Below the pieces are notes generated by a model, which saw only the letters and a program-made list of their open reading frames with translations, searched no databases and had not been told where the DNA came from. The position numbers and the translations under genes were made by a program. A stretch of DNA of 64,000 nt from an uncultured Clostridia bacterium (GTDB lineage: Bacteria > Bacillota > Clostridia > Christensenellales > Aristaeellaceae), in the NCBI GenBank assembly GCA_934631025.1, contig CAKTXR010000008.1:22245-86244 (forward strand), in the 5' to 3' direction. This document shows positions 44,540-54,018 of the stretch, piece by piece (positions within the stretch are counted from its first letter, which is position 1; each line of letters starts with the position of its first letter).

Positions 44540-46243
44540 TTATTTGGCAGTCTTGCCGGGGTAGAAATCGATGCCCTCGATGTACTTGTTGTAGATCTCG
44601 CACAGGCGGTCGCTACCATAGGCCTTGCATTGCTCGACGTACTTGTTCCAAACATCGTCGTCGTCCACATCCAGCTCGCCCTGATAGAACTTCGCCATGC
44701 TCTCGTTGACGTAAGTCCACAGCACGCCGCCGATCTCGGAAACCTCGGCATATTCATCGGCGGTGATGGAAGGCAGCGAAATGTCTACGCAGTTTTCAGG
44801 CTCCATGTTGTCGTAAGTCCAGTGATCGCGGCCAAACAGGTAACGGTTGGCTACTTCGATGGTGCCGTCGGGCATCAGGAAGCGGGTCTTGACGTCCAGA
44901 CCGCCGGTGTTGGCCACGCTGAAGTTGGTCAGTATGCCGGAGGAGCAGGAGCCGTTCATCTGAAGGCCGAGCGCGATTTTCGGATTCTCTTCAGCAGTGG
45001 TGCCCGAGGCGTTCTTATAATCGCCGATGAATACCTTGGTGCCGTCCTTGTCGTAATCCCAGCTCTCGCCCTGAATGCCCAGCGCCATCAGGTTATGGCA
45101 TTCCTCGGAGTAGAGGTAATCGACGATCTTGCAGCACAGATCAACATCTTTGGCATTGGCGTTGATGACCACAGAGTCGTTCGGCTGAGCGGCGATATCC
45201 TTCATAGAGCCGCGCATCTCCCACCAGCCGCCCTCGTTCATCGCCATGGCATAGGCGATGTTGACATACTGATGGCCTTCGATGCCGAAGGATGTGCTGT
45301 TCGAATAGCCGTTTTCATCGATGCTCGGATACCAGATGTGCAGGAAGATGAAGGAAGTGCCATTTTTGGTTGCAGCGTTGAACATATCGCTATCCCACGC
45401 GGCGTAGTCGGGGGCGATCAGGCCTTCCTCGTACAGCTTGTTGCCGTAACGCAGCATATTGCGGAATTCATCGCTGATGGCCTCAACCACATACTGCGTG
45501 CCGTCAAAGCCCAGCTGGCCGTTGCCGCGGGTGGCGAAGGCCATTTCGTCCAGACGGGAGACGCAGTTCTGAGCGCCGCCGGCCATAGAGACGATCGGAA
45601 CGGAGTCGGGATAGATTTCCTTCAGCTTCTTGGCCGATTCATAGAGGGAGTCCAAATCGGTGGGATAGGGGATGTTGTTCTCATCGAATACCGTGCAGTC
45701 GATGACCGGACCGCGACGAGCCGCGTCCAGCGTGCCGCCCTGATTCTCGGTGAACGTGGGAATGTAGTACAGGTCGCCGTTCTCGTCATACATATAGTTG
45801 AACAGCGTACCGCACTCCTCGATGCGCTGCATCACATTGGGCATGATGTCTTTGTGATCCATGATGTTGACGAAATATCCGTCCTTGCCGTAACCATTGC
45901 GCAGGGAGGCGCTGCCCTGATATGTGCCGTCACTGCCGGACAGGCCGGTCAGATAGACGATGTCCCAGTTCAGGTCGGCGGCGTTTATGGCCATGTTCAG
46001 CTTCTGCGAGTATTCCTCGCCACCGGCATAGTAGGTGAACGCCAGATTGACCGGGCTGCCCAGATGCTCGTTCAGCTTGGCCAGAAACTCCTTCTGAATG
46101 GGCGTGCCCGAGGGATCGTAGTTGTTGTAGATGGGCTGAAGCACGGTGACGGTCGGAATATCGTCAGCCGAGGCCACGCTCATCGCGGGCAGTGCGGCGA
46201 TGATCAGCAGCATCGCCAGGATCAGGGACAGGTGTCTCTTCAT
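44540..46243 (-). CDS. extracellular sugar-binding protein
   Basis: 567-residue solute-binding protein. The signal peptide MKRHLSLILAMLLIIAALPA ends near ASA-DD without a lipobox. The body has the long family-1 fold seen with LplB/YtcP importers (TVTVLQPIYNNYDPSGTP start; WDIVYLTGLSGSDG; a Trp- and Tyr-rich C-terminus). AAAAGGAGGAGACCCC precedes the ATG. It is divergent from its likely permeases at 46.9-48.7 kb, with a promoter on this side at 46.32-46.35 kb. Ligand unknown. Confidence 0.88.
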   Translation of the reverse strand: MKRHLSLILAMLLIIAALPAMSVASADDIPTVTVLQPIYNNYDPSGTPIQKEFLAKLNEHLGSPVNLAFTYYAGGEEYSQKLNMAINAADLNWDIVYLTGLSGSDGTYQGSASLRNGYGKDGYFVNIMDHKDIMPNVMQRIEECGTLFNYMYDENGDLYYIPTFTENQGGTLDAARRGPVIDCTVFDENNIPYPTDLDSLYESAKKLKEIYPDSVPIVSMAGGAQNCVSRLDEMAFATRGNGQLGFDGTQYVVEAISDEFRNMLRYGNKLYEEGLIAPDYAAWDSDMFNAATKNGTSFIFLHIWYPSIDENGYSNSTSFGIEGHQYVNIAYAMAMNEGGWWEMRGSMKDIAAQPNDSVVINANAKDVDLCCKIVDYLYSEECHNLMALGIQGESWDYDKDGTKVFIGDYKNASGTTAEENPKIALGLQMNGSCSSGILTNFSVANTGGLDVKTRFLMPDGTIEVANRYLFGRDHWTYDNMEPENCVDISLPSITADEYAEVSEIGGVLWTYVNESMAKFYQGELDVDDDDVWNKYVEQCKAYGSDRLCEIYNKYIEGIDFYPGKTAK

Positions 46244-46322
46244 GGGGTCTCCTCCTTTTCATTTTCAACCGAAAGCAGAGAACGCTGCTCTCGATAGATT
46301 ACAAAATGGCTTTTCGAGACGC

Positions 46323-46351
46323 ACTCTAACATGAATTTACAATCCTGTCAA
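46323..46351 (-). promoter_or_regulatory. promoter of the binding-protein gene
   Basis: On the minus strand TTGACA (46351-46346), 17-base spacer, TAGAGT (46328-46323). Confidence 0.65.
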
Positions 46352-46850
46352 CCCCCGTTTTCGCAATCGACAACGAAAAGCGCGCCTGCCGCATTGCGCA
46401 AAGAAGAGCGCATTTTAAGGAAGCGGAAATGCCGACGCGCTGAAAAGAAGGATGAATGTAAAAATTACATTAACTGACCGCGCGCCGCCCCAACGCCGCT
46501 TTTGCCGCGTTCCTAACGGGGAGCGGTCTTGCGCGTGGGGCGGTTCGCGATGACCTCATCCGCAGCCGCGCCCAGCGTTCGCGTGTGGAAAACGGCGCGT
46601 TTTCTCAAACTGTCAAAATATCCAACGCCGTCCCCGCGCGCTTGAGCGGAAGAGAGTTCCTTTACGATACAAAGCGGCGATACGGACGCAATTCAAGCGT
46701 TTTAACCAGCGAATCGACCGAAAATTGCCGAAAATCGGGCAAATGATAAAAAGTGATGCGGCGATGTTAAGGATTGATACTTGAAAATTGAGCCTTCCTG
46801 CCGCAAAATAGAAGTGTAAGCGGGGCAGTGCGCCGCAGAAACACATGATA
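46352..46850. other. intergenic region without recognisable gene
   Basis: About 500 bases between the divergent binding-protein and permease genes. No ORF with a plausible start, no terminator and no clear plus-strand promoter was seen. It probably holds the control sites of both transcripts, including AraC-type binding sites that I cannot delimit. Confidence 0.5.
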
Positions 46851-46864
46851 CGGAGGAGACGGCC

Positions 46865-47797
46865 ATGGTCGCAAGGGGACGGGTGCATCGCAAGCATTTC
46901 TTGAAGAGAGTATGGGATCAGCGGGCGCTGGTGCTGATGGCGCTGCCGGCGTTCCTGATCGTGCTGGTGTTCAGCTATATCCCGATGTACGGCATATCGA
47001 TCGCCTTTCAGAAGTTCAAGCCGCTCAAGGGCATGTTCAATATGAACGTGCAATGGGTCGGCCTGAAGTATTTTGAAAAGTTCTTCCAGTCGCCCTACAT
47101 CTTCCGGCTGCTGCGCAACAATCTGCTGCTGGGCGTGTACAGCCTGCTGTGGGGCTTTCCGCTGCCGATCATATTCGCCGTGCTGCTCGATCAGCTGCAC
47201 GCGCGCCGCTTCAAAAAGGTCGTGCAGACCATTTCCTATCTGCCGCATTTCCTCTCCGTGGTCGTGCTGGTGGGCATGATCAAGATGCTCTTCGCCTCGA
47301 ATGGCATTGTGAACGACGTGATAAAGTGGACGGGCGGCGAGCCGATCTACTTCCTCATTTCCCCACGCTGGTATCGCACGCTGTTCATCGGCTCGGGCAT
47401 CTGGCAGGGGCTGGGCTGGAGCTCGATCATTTATCTGGCCGCGCTCACGAACGTCGATCCGCAGCTCATGGAGGCCGCCGTTGTGGACGGCGCGAATCGC
47501 TTCCAGCGCGTCTGGAACGTCTCGCTGCCCGCGCTCATGCCGACGATCTCCATACAGCTCATCTTCTCGATCTCCGGCATCATGAGCGCCAGCACGGAAA
47601 AGACGCTGCTGCTCTATAACGAGGCCACCTACGAGGTCGGCGACGTCATCGGCACCTACGTCTATCGCGAGGGCATACTGGGCGGCGCGTTTGAATACAC
47701 CACCGCCATCGGCCTGCTCATGAGCATCGTCTCGCTGGTGCTGATCACGCTGGCCAACTACGGCAGCCGCCTGTTCTCGGAAAACAGCCTGTGGTGA
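46865..47797 (+). CDS. sugar ABC transporter permease, LplB type
   Basis: 310 residues with six predicted membrane helices; the contact loop is MEAAVVDGANRFQRVWNVSLP near residue 200. CGGAGGAGACGGCC precedes the ATG. It pairs with the next permease (15 bases on) and with the divergent binding protein. No ATPase in the cluster. Confidence 0.93.
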   Translation: MVARGRVHRKHFLKRVWDQRALVLMALPAFLIVLVFSYIPMYGISIAFQKFKPLKGMFNMNVQWVGLKYFEKFFQSPYIFRLLRNNLLLGVYSLLWGFPLPIIFAVLLDQLHARRFKKVVQTISYLPHFLSVVVLVGMIKMLFASNGIVNDVIKWTGGEPIYFLISPRWYRTLFIGSGIWQGLGWSSIIYLAALTNVDPQLMEAAVVDGANRFQRVWNVSLPALMPTISIQLIFSISGIMSASTEKTLLLYNEATYEVGDVIGTYVYREGILGGAFEYTTAIGLLMSIVSLVLITLANYGSRLFSENSLW

Positions 47798-47812
47798 GGA
47801 GGAAACACGATC

Positions 47813-48730
47813 ATGAAAAGCGCAACTAAGAATAAGATCAAAAAGCCGCTGGGCGAGCAGATTTTTGACGCCGCCAACATCGTGTTCATGGTGCTGATCA
47901 TCCTCATCATGGCCTATCCGATGCTCTATGTGCTCTCCATATCGCTCTCCTCGGCCAACGAGGTCAACAAGGGCGGCTTCTTCCTGCTGCCGCGCGAATT
48001 CACCATCGACGCGTACACCATCGTGTTCAAGGAGCCGGGCATTCCGCGCAGCTACTTAAACACCGTGCTCTACACCGTCGGCGGCACGTTCTTTACGCTC
48101 CTCTTCACGTCGATGATCGCCTATGCGCTCTCCGTGCAGGATTTCGTGTTCAAGAAGTTCCTCACCGTGTATCTGACGATCACCATGTTCATAGGCGGCG
48201 GCATGATCCCGTCCTATCTGCTGATGAAGGAGCTGCACCTGCTGGACACCTACTGGGTCATCGTCATCCCCGGCTGCGTGGGCGCATATAACGTCATACT
48301 CTTCCGCACGTTCTTCAAGGGCAACGCCATGGAACTGCGCGAGGCCGCGATGATCGACGGCGCGAGCGAGTTCCGCATCTATTTGCAGATCGTCGTGCCG
48401 CTTTCTACCGCCATATTCGCCACGATGGGGCTGTTCGCCGCCGTCGGTCACTGGAACGGCTATTTCAGCCACCTGATCTACTTGAAGAGCAGCGAAAAAT
48501 TCCCCTATCAGCTGATCCTGCGCCGCCTGCTCAATTCTGTCGCCGATCTGACCAACGCCAAGGAGCTGGACAACGAAATGGCGCAGGAGGCGCTGCGCAA
48601 TCAGAAGTACAACGCCAAGAATCTGCAAATGGCCGCGATATTCATCGGCATGGCTCCGATCCTCTGCGTCTATCCCTTCGTGCAGAAGTATTTCGTCAAG
48701 GGCATGTTCGTCGGCAGTCTCAAGGGCTGA
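47813..48730 (+). CDS. sugar ABC transporter permease, YtcP/LplC type
   Basis: 305 residues with six predicted membrane helices and the contact loop REAAMIDGASEFRIYLQIVVP near residue 180. TGAGGAGGAAACACGATC lies before the ATG. It is followed at once by the first copy of the AGGAAGAAACTCC terminator element. Confidence 0.93.
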   Translation: MKSATKNKIKKPLGEQIFDAANIVFMVLIILIMAYPMLYVLSISLSSANEVNKGGFFLLPREFTIDAYTIVFKEPGIPRSYLNTVLYTVGGTFFTLLFTSMIAYALSVQDFVFKKFLTVYLTITMFIGGGMIPSYLLMKELHLLDTYWVIVIPGCVGAYNVILFRTFFKGNAMELREAAMIDGASEFRIYLQIVVPLSTAIFATMGLFAAVGHWNGYFSHLIYLKSSEKFPYQLILRRLLNSVADLTNAKELDNEMAQEALRNQKYNAKNLQMAAIFIGMAPILCVYPFVQKYFVKGMFVGSLKG

Positions 48731-48741
48731 CCTCAAACGGC

Positions 48742-48817
48742 GCTATATAGTTAGGAAGAAACTCCCGCAAAAATCGCCCTGCGCTCCGCCTGACCGCATC
48801 AGGACGGGGCGCTTTTT
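48742..48817 (+). repeat. 3' element with AGGAAGAAACTCC and terminator, copy 1
   Basis: CTATATAGTTAGGAAGAAACTCC-type stretch directly after the permease stop, then a hairpin GCGCTCCGCCTG/CAGGACGGGGCGC and TTTTT. Confidence 0.7.
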
Positions 48818-48913
48818 GGACGATAAATCGCGGTTAATTCTGGAAAACAGTGAAACAACGCGCGTTACCTTTTCGTCATATTCTGCGGATATGGAAATGA
48901 AGAGGTCTTGACT

Positions 48914-50140
48914 ATGAAGCGCAAAAGACGGCAGGGGAGCTTCCTGTCGAAATTTTTTACCATCGTTATTATTGTGTGCATCGTGTTCATCGTGGGGCTG
49001 TGGGGTGCGCAGAAATCCATGATCGATGCGACTCGCAGCGACGTCACCAACACGCCCGAGCCGGCCGCCACGCCCACTGCCGCGCCGGCTCAGCCCACCG
49101 ATATACCCCAGCCGACCGACGCGCCGACTGAAATCCCGACCGAAGCCCCGACCGAGGTTCCCACGCAGGCGCCTACCGATGCGCCCGCCGAGGTCGTCAG
49201 CAGCGCGCTGGTCACGCCCTCGCCGGAAAACGCCCAGAAGCTGGCGAGCGCCGTGCGGCCCGATGTGGTCGAGGGCTTCCTGCCGGTGTGCGACGGCAGC
49301 GTGACGCAGGACAAGGTGTACGCCATTACGATCGACGATTGCAATCAGCCGGACAATCTGCGCAAGATGGTCGACCTGATCGCCAGCTACGGCGGCCACG
49401 CGACGATCTTCCCCATCGGCGAGAACGTCGAGATGTGCAAAAAGGTGCTCAAGAGCGCGTGGGAGCAGGGCTTTGAGATCGAAAACCACACCTGGTCGCA
49501 CTGCGGGCTGTATAACGTCGATGACGACGAGTTGGCCGCGCAGATCTGGCGGCAGAACGCCGCGGTGAGCGAAGCGCTGGGCGTGGACTATCAGATGCAC
49601 TTCCTGCGCCCGCGCGGGGGCGACAACCGCTATGATCAGCGCACCCACGCCTATATGCGGCAGCTCGGCTATTACGGCATCGCCTACTGGACGCAGGTCG
49701 GCCTGAAGGTCAGCGCGAAATACCTCGACAATCACGCGCAACCGGGCAACATCATACTCTATCACACCACCGACGAGGATCTCCAGCAGCTCAAGGAGCT
49801 GGTGCCGCGCCTGAGCAAGGAGGGCTACACGTTCGTGACGCTCAACGAGCTGTACGGACTGCCCGCCAATGAAACCGCGCCGCTGAGCGACCACAGCCAG
49901 ATTCCCGCGCTCGCGCCGTATACGCGCTTTGCGCAGATCCTGCGCCGTGAGGACTATCTGCACGATGTGCTGCTCGTGCAAAAGCGTCTGAGCGAGCTGG
50001 GCTACCTCAACGAAAACTACAACGGCTATTACGGCAAGGACACCGAAAAGGCCGTGCGCGCCTTCCAGCAGGACAACGGCCTGCAAGCCGACGGCCTGTG
50101 CGGCCAGGCGACATGGAACGCGCTCTTCGGCGGCTCGTAA
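48914..50140 (+). CDS. membrane-anchored polysaccharide-deacetylase-like protein with peptidoglycan-binding domain
   Basis: 408 residues. An N-terminal membrane anchor (residues about 15-33) is followed by a Pro/Thr/Ala-rich linker of about 65 residues, a NodB-like domain (about 110-325) and a C-terminal PG_binding_1 repeat (LLVQKRLSELGYLN ... GKDTEKAVRAFQQ). NodB motifs are divergent: TIDDC replaces TFDDG, HTWSH keeps the metal His pair, RPRGGD replaces RPPYG, and ILYHTT is kept. It probably acts on cell-wall glycans outside the membrane; deacetylase activity is uncertain. ATG 48914 has AGAGG 8 bases upstream. Confidence 0.82.
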   Translation: MKRKRRQGSFLSKFFTIVIIVCIVFIVGLWGAQKSMIDATRSDVTNTPEPAATPTAAPAQPTDIPQPTDAPTEIPTEAPTEVPTQAPTDAPAEVVSSALVTPSPENAQKLASAVRPDVVEGFLPVCDGSVTQDKVYAITIDDCNQPDNLRKMVDLIASYGGHATIFPIGENVEMCKKVLKSAWEQGFEIENHTWSHCGLYNVDDDELAAQIWRQNAAVSEALGVDYQMHFLRPRGGDNRYDQRTHAYMRQLGYYGIAYWTQVGLKVSAKYLDNHAQPGNIILYHTTDEDLQQLKELVPRLSKEGYTFVTLNELYGLPANETAPLSDHSQIPALAPYTRFAQILRREDYLHDVLLVQKRLSELGYLNENYNGYYGKDTEKAVRAFQQDNGLQADGLCGQATWNALFGGS

Positions 50141-50146
50141 CGCGCC

Positions 50147-50218
50147 TGTATAATAGGAAGAAACTCCATACAAACCGCGCCCCTTTCGCTGGTTTTTTCG
50201 GCGAATGGGGCGCTTTTT
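50147..50218 (+). repeat. 3' element with AGGAAGAAACTCC and terminator, copy 2
   Basis: TATAATAGGAAGAAACTCC (50149-50167) a few bases after the deacetylase-like stop, then GCGCCCCTTTCGC (50177-50189) with GCGAATGGGGCGC (50201-50213) and TTTTT. Confidence 0.75.
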
Positions 50219-50318
50219 AGACCGCTCGCCGACTCTGTTCAACGCTGTCCGCACAGTGAAGCGCGTCGTGCGCGACTCTGTTCCGGCACGGCTTTACCGC
50301 TCCAGCCGTTCACGATGC

Positions 50319-50405
50319 GCGCTATATAATAGGAAGAAACTCCCTATAAACGCGCGCCATTTCCGCGCCTGATCTGCTGATTTTTTTCGGCGGGCGGGCG
50401 CTTTT
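50319..50405 (+). repeat. 3' element with AGGAAGAAACTCC and terminator, copy 3
   Basis: TATAATAGGAAGAAACTCC (50325-50343), then a GC-rich hairpin ending GGCGGGCGGGCGC and TTTTT. There is no gene directly before this copy, so it looks like a duplicate of copy 2. The rest of 50406-50700 holds nothing recognisable. Confidence 0.7.
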
Positions 50406-50706
50406 TGCGTGCCTGATGTGCTGTCTTGCGCTTCCATATTTTGTGGCGGCGGCCCCGCAGCGCGGCGGATCATCGCCGCGCGCCGTCACGGCCGCAATGT
50501 CGAAAAAAGCCGATTTGCAGGACACGTTGCCGCATCCTTCATTCAAAAAGAAGCCTGCGCCGTCATACGAACGCCCGAAATGAATGAATATGCGCCGATA
50601 TAACTTGCGGCGGAAATGTGAAATGAATTTCTGAACCCGATTTGCGCCTGAATCCTGTGAAAAAGCCGCTGTTTTCTTGATTTTATGTAATTTTTTACTC
50701 TGATAC

Positions 50707-50735
50707 TTGCAATTTTGCGCCTGTGATAGTATAAT
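50707..50735 (+). promoter_or_regulatory. promoter of the liv operon
   Basis: TTGCAA (50707-50712), 17-base spacer, TATAAT (50730-50735). Confidence 0.8.
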
Positions 50736-50768
50736 AAAGTGCAACAAGAGGTAAGGAGGAAGTCATTT

Positions 50769-51941
50769 ATGAAAAAGGTTCTTGCACTCGTCGTTGCTCT
50801 GGTTCTGAGCTTCACTACGGTCGCCATGGCGGAGGATACCGTCAAGATCGGCGTGTTCGAGCCGTCCTCCGGCGATAACGGCGCCGGCGGCCGTCAGGAA
50901 GTGCTGGGCATCGAGTATGCCAATAAACTCAAACCCACCGTCGAAATCGGCGGCAAAACCTATAATGTCGAGCTGGTCGTCGTCGACAACCAGTCCGCGA
51001 GCGACAAGGCCGTTACGGCCGCGCAGTCTCTGGTCTCCGACGGCGTGTCCATCGTGCTCGGTTCCTACGGCTCCGGCGTGTCGATGGCCGGCGGCGACGT
51101 GTTCGCGGCGGCGGGCATCCCCGCGATCGGCATTTCCTGCACCAACCCGAACGTCACGCTGCTGTGCGATTACTACTGGCGCATCTGCTTCCTGGATCCC
51201 TTCCAGGGCAGCGTCATGGCCAACTTCGCCGCTGAAAAGGGCTGCAAGAAGGCCTATGTCCTGACCATGCTGGGCGAGGATTACGGCAACGGTCTGGGCT
51301 ACTATTTCACCGACGCGTTCCAGAAGCTGGGCGGCGAGGTCGTCTCCGAGACCTTCCCCGAGGGCACGAGCGATTTCAGCGCCTATCTGAACAACGCCGT
51401 CAAGGCGGGCTGCGACGTGGTCTTCGCGCCCAGCGCCACCACCTACGCCTCCCTGATCATCGATCAGGCCGCCGCGCAGAACGTTTCCTTCCCGCTGATG
51501 GCCGGCGACACCTGGGAGAACTCCGTTATCCTGGACGCGGCCAAGGGCAAGAACGTCGACGTGTACGTCTCCACCTTCTTCGCCGAGGATGAGAGCAACG
51601 CCGCCGCGGTCGAGTTCGTCTCCGGCTTCAAGGCGTGGCTCAATGAGAACAGCGACAAGCTGACCAACAACGGCGGCAACGACATCGTCGCGGCTGTGTC
51701 CGTGCTGGGCTGCGACGCTTACAACGTGGCGCTGGCCGCTCTGGAGGCCGCCGGTTCCGCTGATCCGGCCGCTATCGCCGCCGCGATGCCCTCTGTGACC
51801 TACACCGGCATCACCGGCTCCATCGCCTTCGATGAGAACGGCGACGCCATGAAGGACATGGCCTACATCAAGAAGGCCGACGGCGACGCGGGCGCGTTCG
51901 TGTTCGAAAAGACGCAGTCCGTCGCCGAGCTGGACAAGTAA
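50769..51941 (+). CDS. livJ: branched-chain amino acid ABC transporter substrate-binding protein
   Basis: 390-residue type I periplasmic-binding-fold protein for Leu/Ile/Val or related ligands. The signal peptide MKKVLALVVALVLSF ends near AMA-ED with no lipobox, unusual for a Gram-positive binding protein. The mature start TVKIGVFEPSSGDNGAGG is the usual Liv opening. AGGTAAGGAGGAAGTCATTT precedes ATG 50769; the longer frame from 50739 would start ahead of this site. A hairpin between it and livH probably lowers expression of the membrane genes. Confidence 0.93.
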   Translation: MKKVLALVVALVLSFTTVAMAEDTVKIGVFEPSSGDNGAGGRQEVLGIEYANKLKPTVEIGGKTYNVELVVVDNQSASDKAVTAAQSLVSDGVSIVLGSYGSGVSMAGGDVFAAAGIPAIGISCTNPNVTLLCDYYWRICFLDPFQGSVMANFAAEKGCKKAYVLTMLGEDYGNGLGYYFTDAFQKLGGEVVSETFPEGTSDFSAYLNNAVKAGCDVVFAPSATTYASLIIDQAAAQNVSFPLMAGDTWENSVILDAAKGKNVDVYVSTFFAEDESNAAAVEFVSGFKAWLNENSDKLTNNGGNDIVAAVSVLGCDAYNVALAALEAAGSADPAAIAAAMPSVTYTGITGSIAFDENGDAMKDMAYIKKADGDAGAFVFEKTQSVAELDK

Positions 51942-51966
51942 TTTTGTAAAGCGCAACGTCGCCTTG

Positions 51967-52008
51967 GGCGAACCCGCGCCGGAAAGCGTGCGGGTTCGCC
52001 TGCCTTTT
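51967..52008 (+). terminator. attenuating terminator between livJ and livH
   Basis: Perfect 11-bp stem GGCGAACCCGC/GCGGGTTCGCC (51967-51977, 51990-52000) followed by TGCCTTTTAT. Its place inside the operon fits making more binding protein than permease. Confidence 0.8.
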
Positions 52009-52046
52009 ATGGACGGCGCACAAATGATTTCACGGAGGGACCAAGT

Positions 52047-52925
52047 ATGTTTGACAAAATCCTGCCCTATCTGCTCGCGGGCGTATCGGTCGGCGGACAG
52101 TATGCGCTGATCGCCGTCGGCTATACGATGGTTTACGGCATACTGCGCCTGATCAACTTTGCCCACGGCGACATATTCACCGCGGCGGGCTTCTTTATGG
52201 TGTATCTGGTCGCGGCGATGCCGCTGGCCGTTTCGGTTCCTCTGGTGATCATTCTCACGGTGGCGCTGGGCTTTACCGTGGAGCGCGTCGCCTATAAGCC
52301 GCTGCGCAGCGCCCCGCGCATGTCGATCATGATTTCGGCCATAGGCGCGTCGTATCTGCTGCAAAATCTCATGTGGTATGTCACCGGCGGTCTGGCCAAG
52401 CAGTATCCCGTGCTGCCCTGGCTGTCGGACACTGTGAATCTGGGCGCGGCGTCCACCAAGGTGGTCACGCTGGTCACGCCGGTTTTGACCGTGGCGCTGG
52501 TGATCGGCCTGGTCATGCTGATCAAGCGTACGAAGATCGGCATGGCGATGCGCGCCGTCTCCCGCGATTTTGAAACGTCTCAGCTGATGGGCATAAAGAT
52601 CAACTCGGTCATTTCGATGACGTTCATCATCGGCTCGGCGCTGGCCGCGGTCGGCTCGATGCTGTATTTCACGAACTATTCTACCGTCACGCCCACCGTC
52701 GGCGCAATGCCCGGCCTGAAGGCGTTCGTCGCGGCGGTGTTCGGCGGCATCGGCTCGATTCCGGGCGCTGTGATCGGCGCGTTCATCATCGGCATCTGCG
52801 AAAACCTGATCAAGGGCGCGGGCTATACGGCGTTTTCGGACGCGTTCACGTTCGCGCTGCTGATTGCCATACTGCTGTTCAAGCCTAACGGCCTGTTCGG
52901 CGAAAAACTCTCCGAGAAAGTGTGA
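52047..52925 (+). CDS. livH: branched-chain amino acid ABC transporter permease LivH
   Basis: 292 residues, mostly membrane helices. Typical features are the opening LLAGVSVGGQYALIAVGYTMVYGILRLINFAHGD-like block and the contact region RAVSRDFETSQLMGIKIN near residue 165, then the closing GGIGSIPGAVIGAFIIG. CACGGAGGGACCAAGT precedes the ATG. Confidence 0.95.
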   Translation: MFDKILPYLLAGVSVGGQYALIAVGYTMVYGILRLINFAHGDIFTAAGFFMVYLVAAMPLAVSVPLVIILTVALGFTVERVAYKPLRSAPRMSIMISAIGASYLLQNLMWYVTGGLAKQYPVLPWLSDTVNLGAASTKVVTLVTPVLTVALVIGLVMLIKRTKIGMAMRAVSRDFETSQLMGIKINSVISMTFIIGSALAAVGSMLYFTNYSTVTPTVGAMPGLKAFVAAVFGGIGSIPGAVIGAFIIGICENLIKGAGYTAFSDAFTFALLIAILLFKPNGLFGEKLSEKV

Positions 52926-52935
52926 GGTGAGGACG

Positions 52936-54018
52936 ATGAAAAAGCAATCCGTAGCAAAGCCCATCGTATCGGCGCTCGTCGTGGCGCTGATCTTCGTCCT
53001 GGCCTTGCTGGCTGAAAAGACGAACGGCTCCAGTTCCATGCTGGTGACGGTGCTCAAAAAGGGCGCGGTCTATGCGCTCATCGCCGTGTCCATGAACCTG
53101 CTCAACGGCTTTACCGGCCTGTTCTCGCTGGGTCAGGCGGGCTTCATGCTGGTGGGCGCGTATACCTATGCGATTTTCACCATTCCGCTGGCCAAGCGCG
53201 TGGCCGTCTATCAGTATTATGCCGGCGGCTGCGTGGGCGTCGAGCTGAATTTCGTCATTGCGCTGGTGCTGGCGGGCGTTGTGGCGGCGCTGTTCGCGGC
53301 GCTGATCGGCTTCCCCGTGCTGCGGCTCAAAAGCGACTATCTGGCCATCGCCACGCTGGGCTTCGCGGAGATCATCCGCGCCATCGTGCAGTGGGATTCA
53401 CTCGGGCCGGTGACCAACGGCTCCAATCTGCTCAAGACCTATCCGACGTTCAACAGCATCATGCCCAAGGATATGTCGGTGCTGTTCCCGTTCATCGTGG
53501 CGGGAATCTGCATCGCGCTGATCCTGCTGCTGATCAATTCGACCTATGGCCGCGCGTTCAAGGCCATCCGCGACGACGAAATCGCCGCTGAGGCCATGGG
53601 CATCAATCTGTTCCATCACAAGCAGATGGCGTTCGTCATATCCTCGTTCTTTGCGGGCGTGGGCGGCGCGCTGCTGGCGATGTATCAGGGCTCGCTTCAG
53701 GCCAACGCGTTCAAGTCCTCGATGACCTATGAGATCCTCCTGATCGTGGTCATCGGCGGCATGGGCAGCGTGTCGGGCAGCGTGATCGCGTCGTTTCTGT
53801 TCATCGCGTGCAGCGAGTGGTGGCTGCGCTTTCTGGACAACGCCACGTTCATCGGCGATTTCCAGATCCCGCTGCTTGGCTCGGGCTTCCGCATGGTCGT
53901 GTTCTCGGTCGTCATCATGCTGGTCGTGCTGTTCTTCCGCCGCGGCCTGATGGGCGATCGCGAGCTGTGGGAACTCAAGCGTGCGCCCCGCAGGGCGAAT
54001 AAGGGGGTGAAGGCATGA
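52936..54018 (+). CDS. livM: branched-chain amino acid ABC transporter permease LivM
   Basis: 360 residues with about nine or ten membrane helices. It shows the LivM blocks NLLNGFTGLFSLGQAGFM near residue 55 and KAIRDDEIAAEAMGIN (contact loop), then GGMGSVSGSVIAS. ATG 52936 follows GTGAGGTGAGGACG, 10 bases after livH. Its stop overlaps livG by four bases. Confidence 0.95.
   Translation: MKKQSVAKPIVSALVVALIFVLALLAEKTNGSSSMLVTVLKKGAVYALIAVSMNLLNGFTGLFSLGQAGFMLVGAYTYAIFTIPLAKRVAVYQYYAGGCVGVELNFVIALVLAGVVAALFAALIGFPVLRLKSDYLAIATLGFAEIIRAIVQWDSLGPVTNGSNLLKTYPTFNSIMPKDMSVLFPFIVAGICIALILLLINSTYGRAFKAIRDDEIAAEAMGINLFHHKQMAFVISSFFAGVGGALLAMYQGSLQANAFKSSMTYEILLIVVIGGMGSVSGSVIASFLFIACSEWWLRFLDNATFIGDFQIPLLGSGFRMVVFSVVIMLVVLFFRRGLMGDRELWELKRAPRRANKGVKA

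Noticed and set aside
42923..46297. 1124-residue plus-strand open frame opposite the AraC-type and binding-protein genes
   Set aside because: It spans two real genes and their intergenic terminator on the other strand; a GC-rich antisense shadow.
50763..53057. 764-residue minus-strand frame opposite livJ and livH
   Set aside because: Antisense shadow; low-complexity His/Arg/Gln composition and no start signal.
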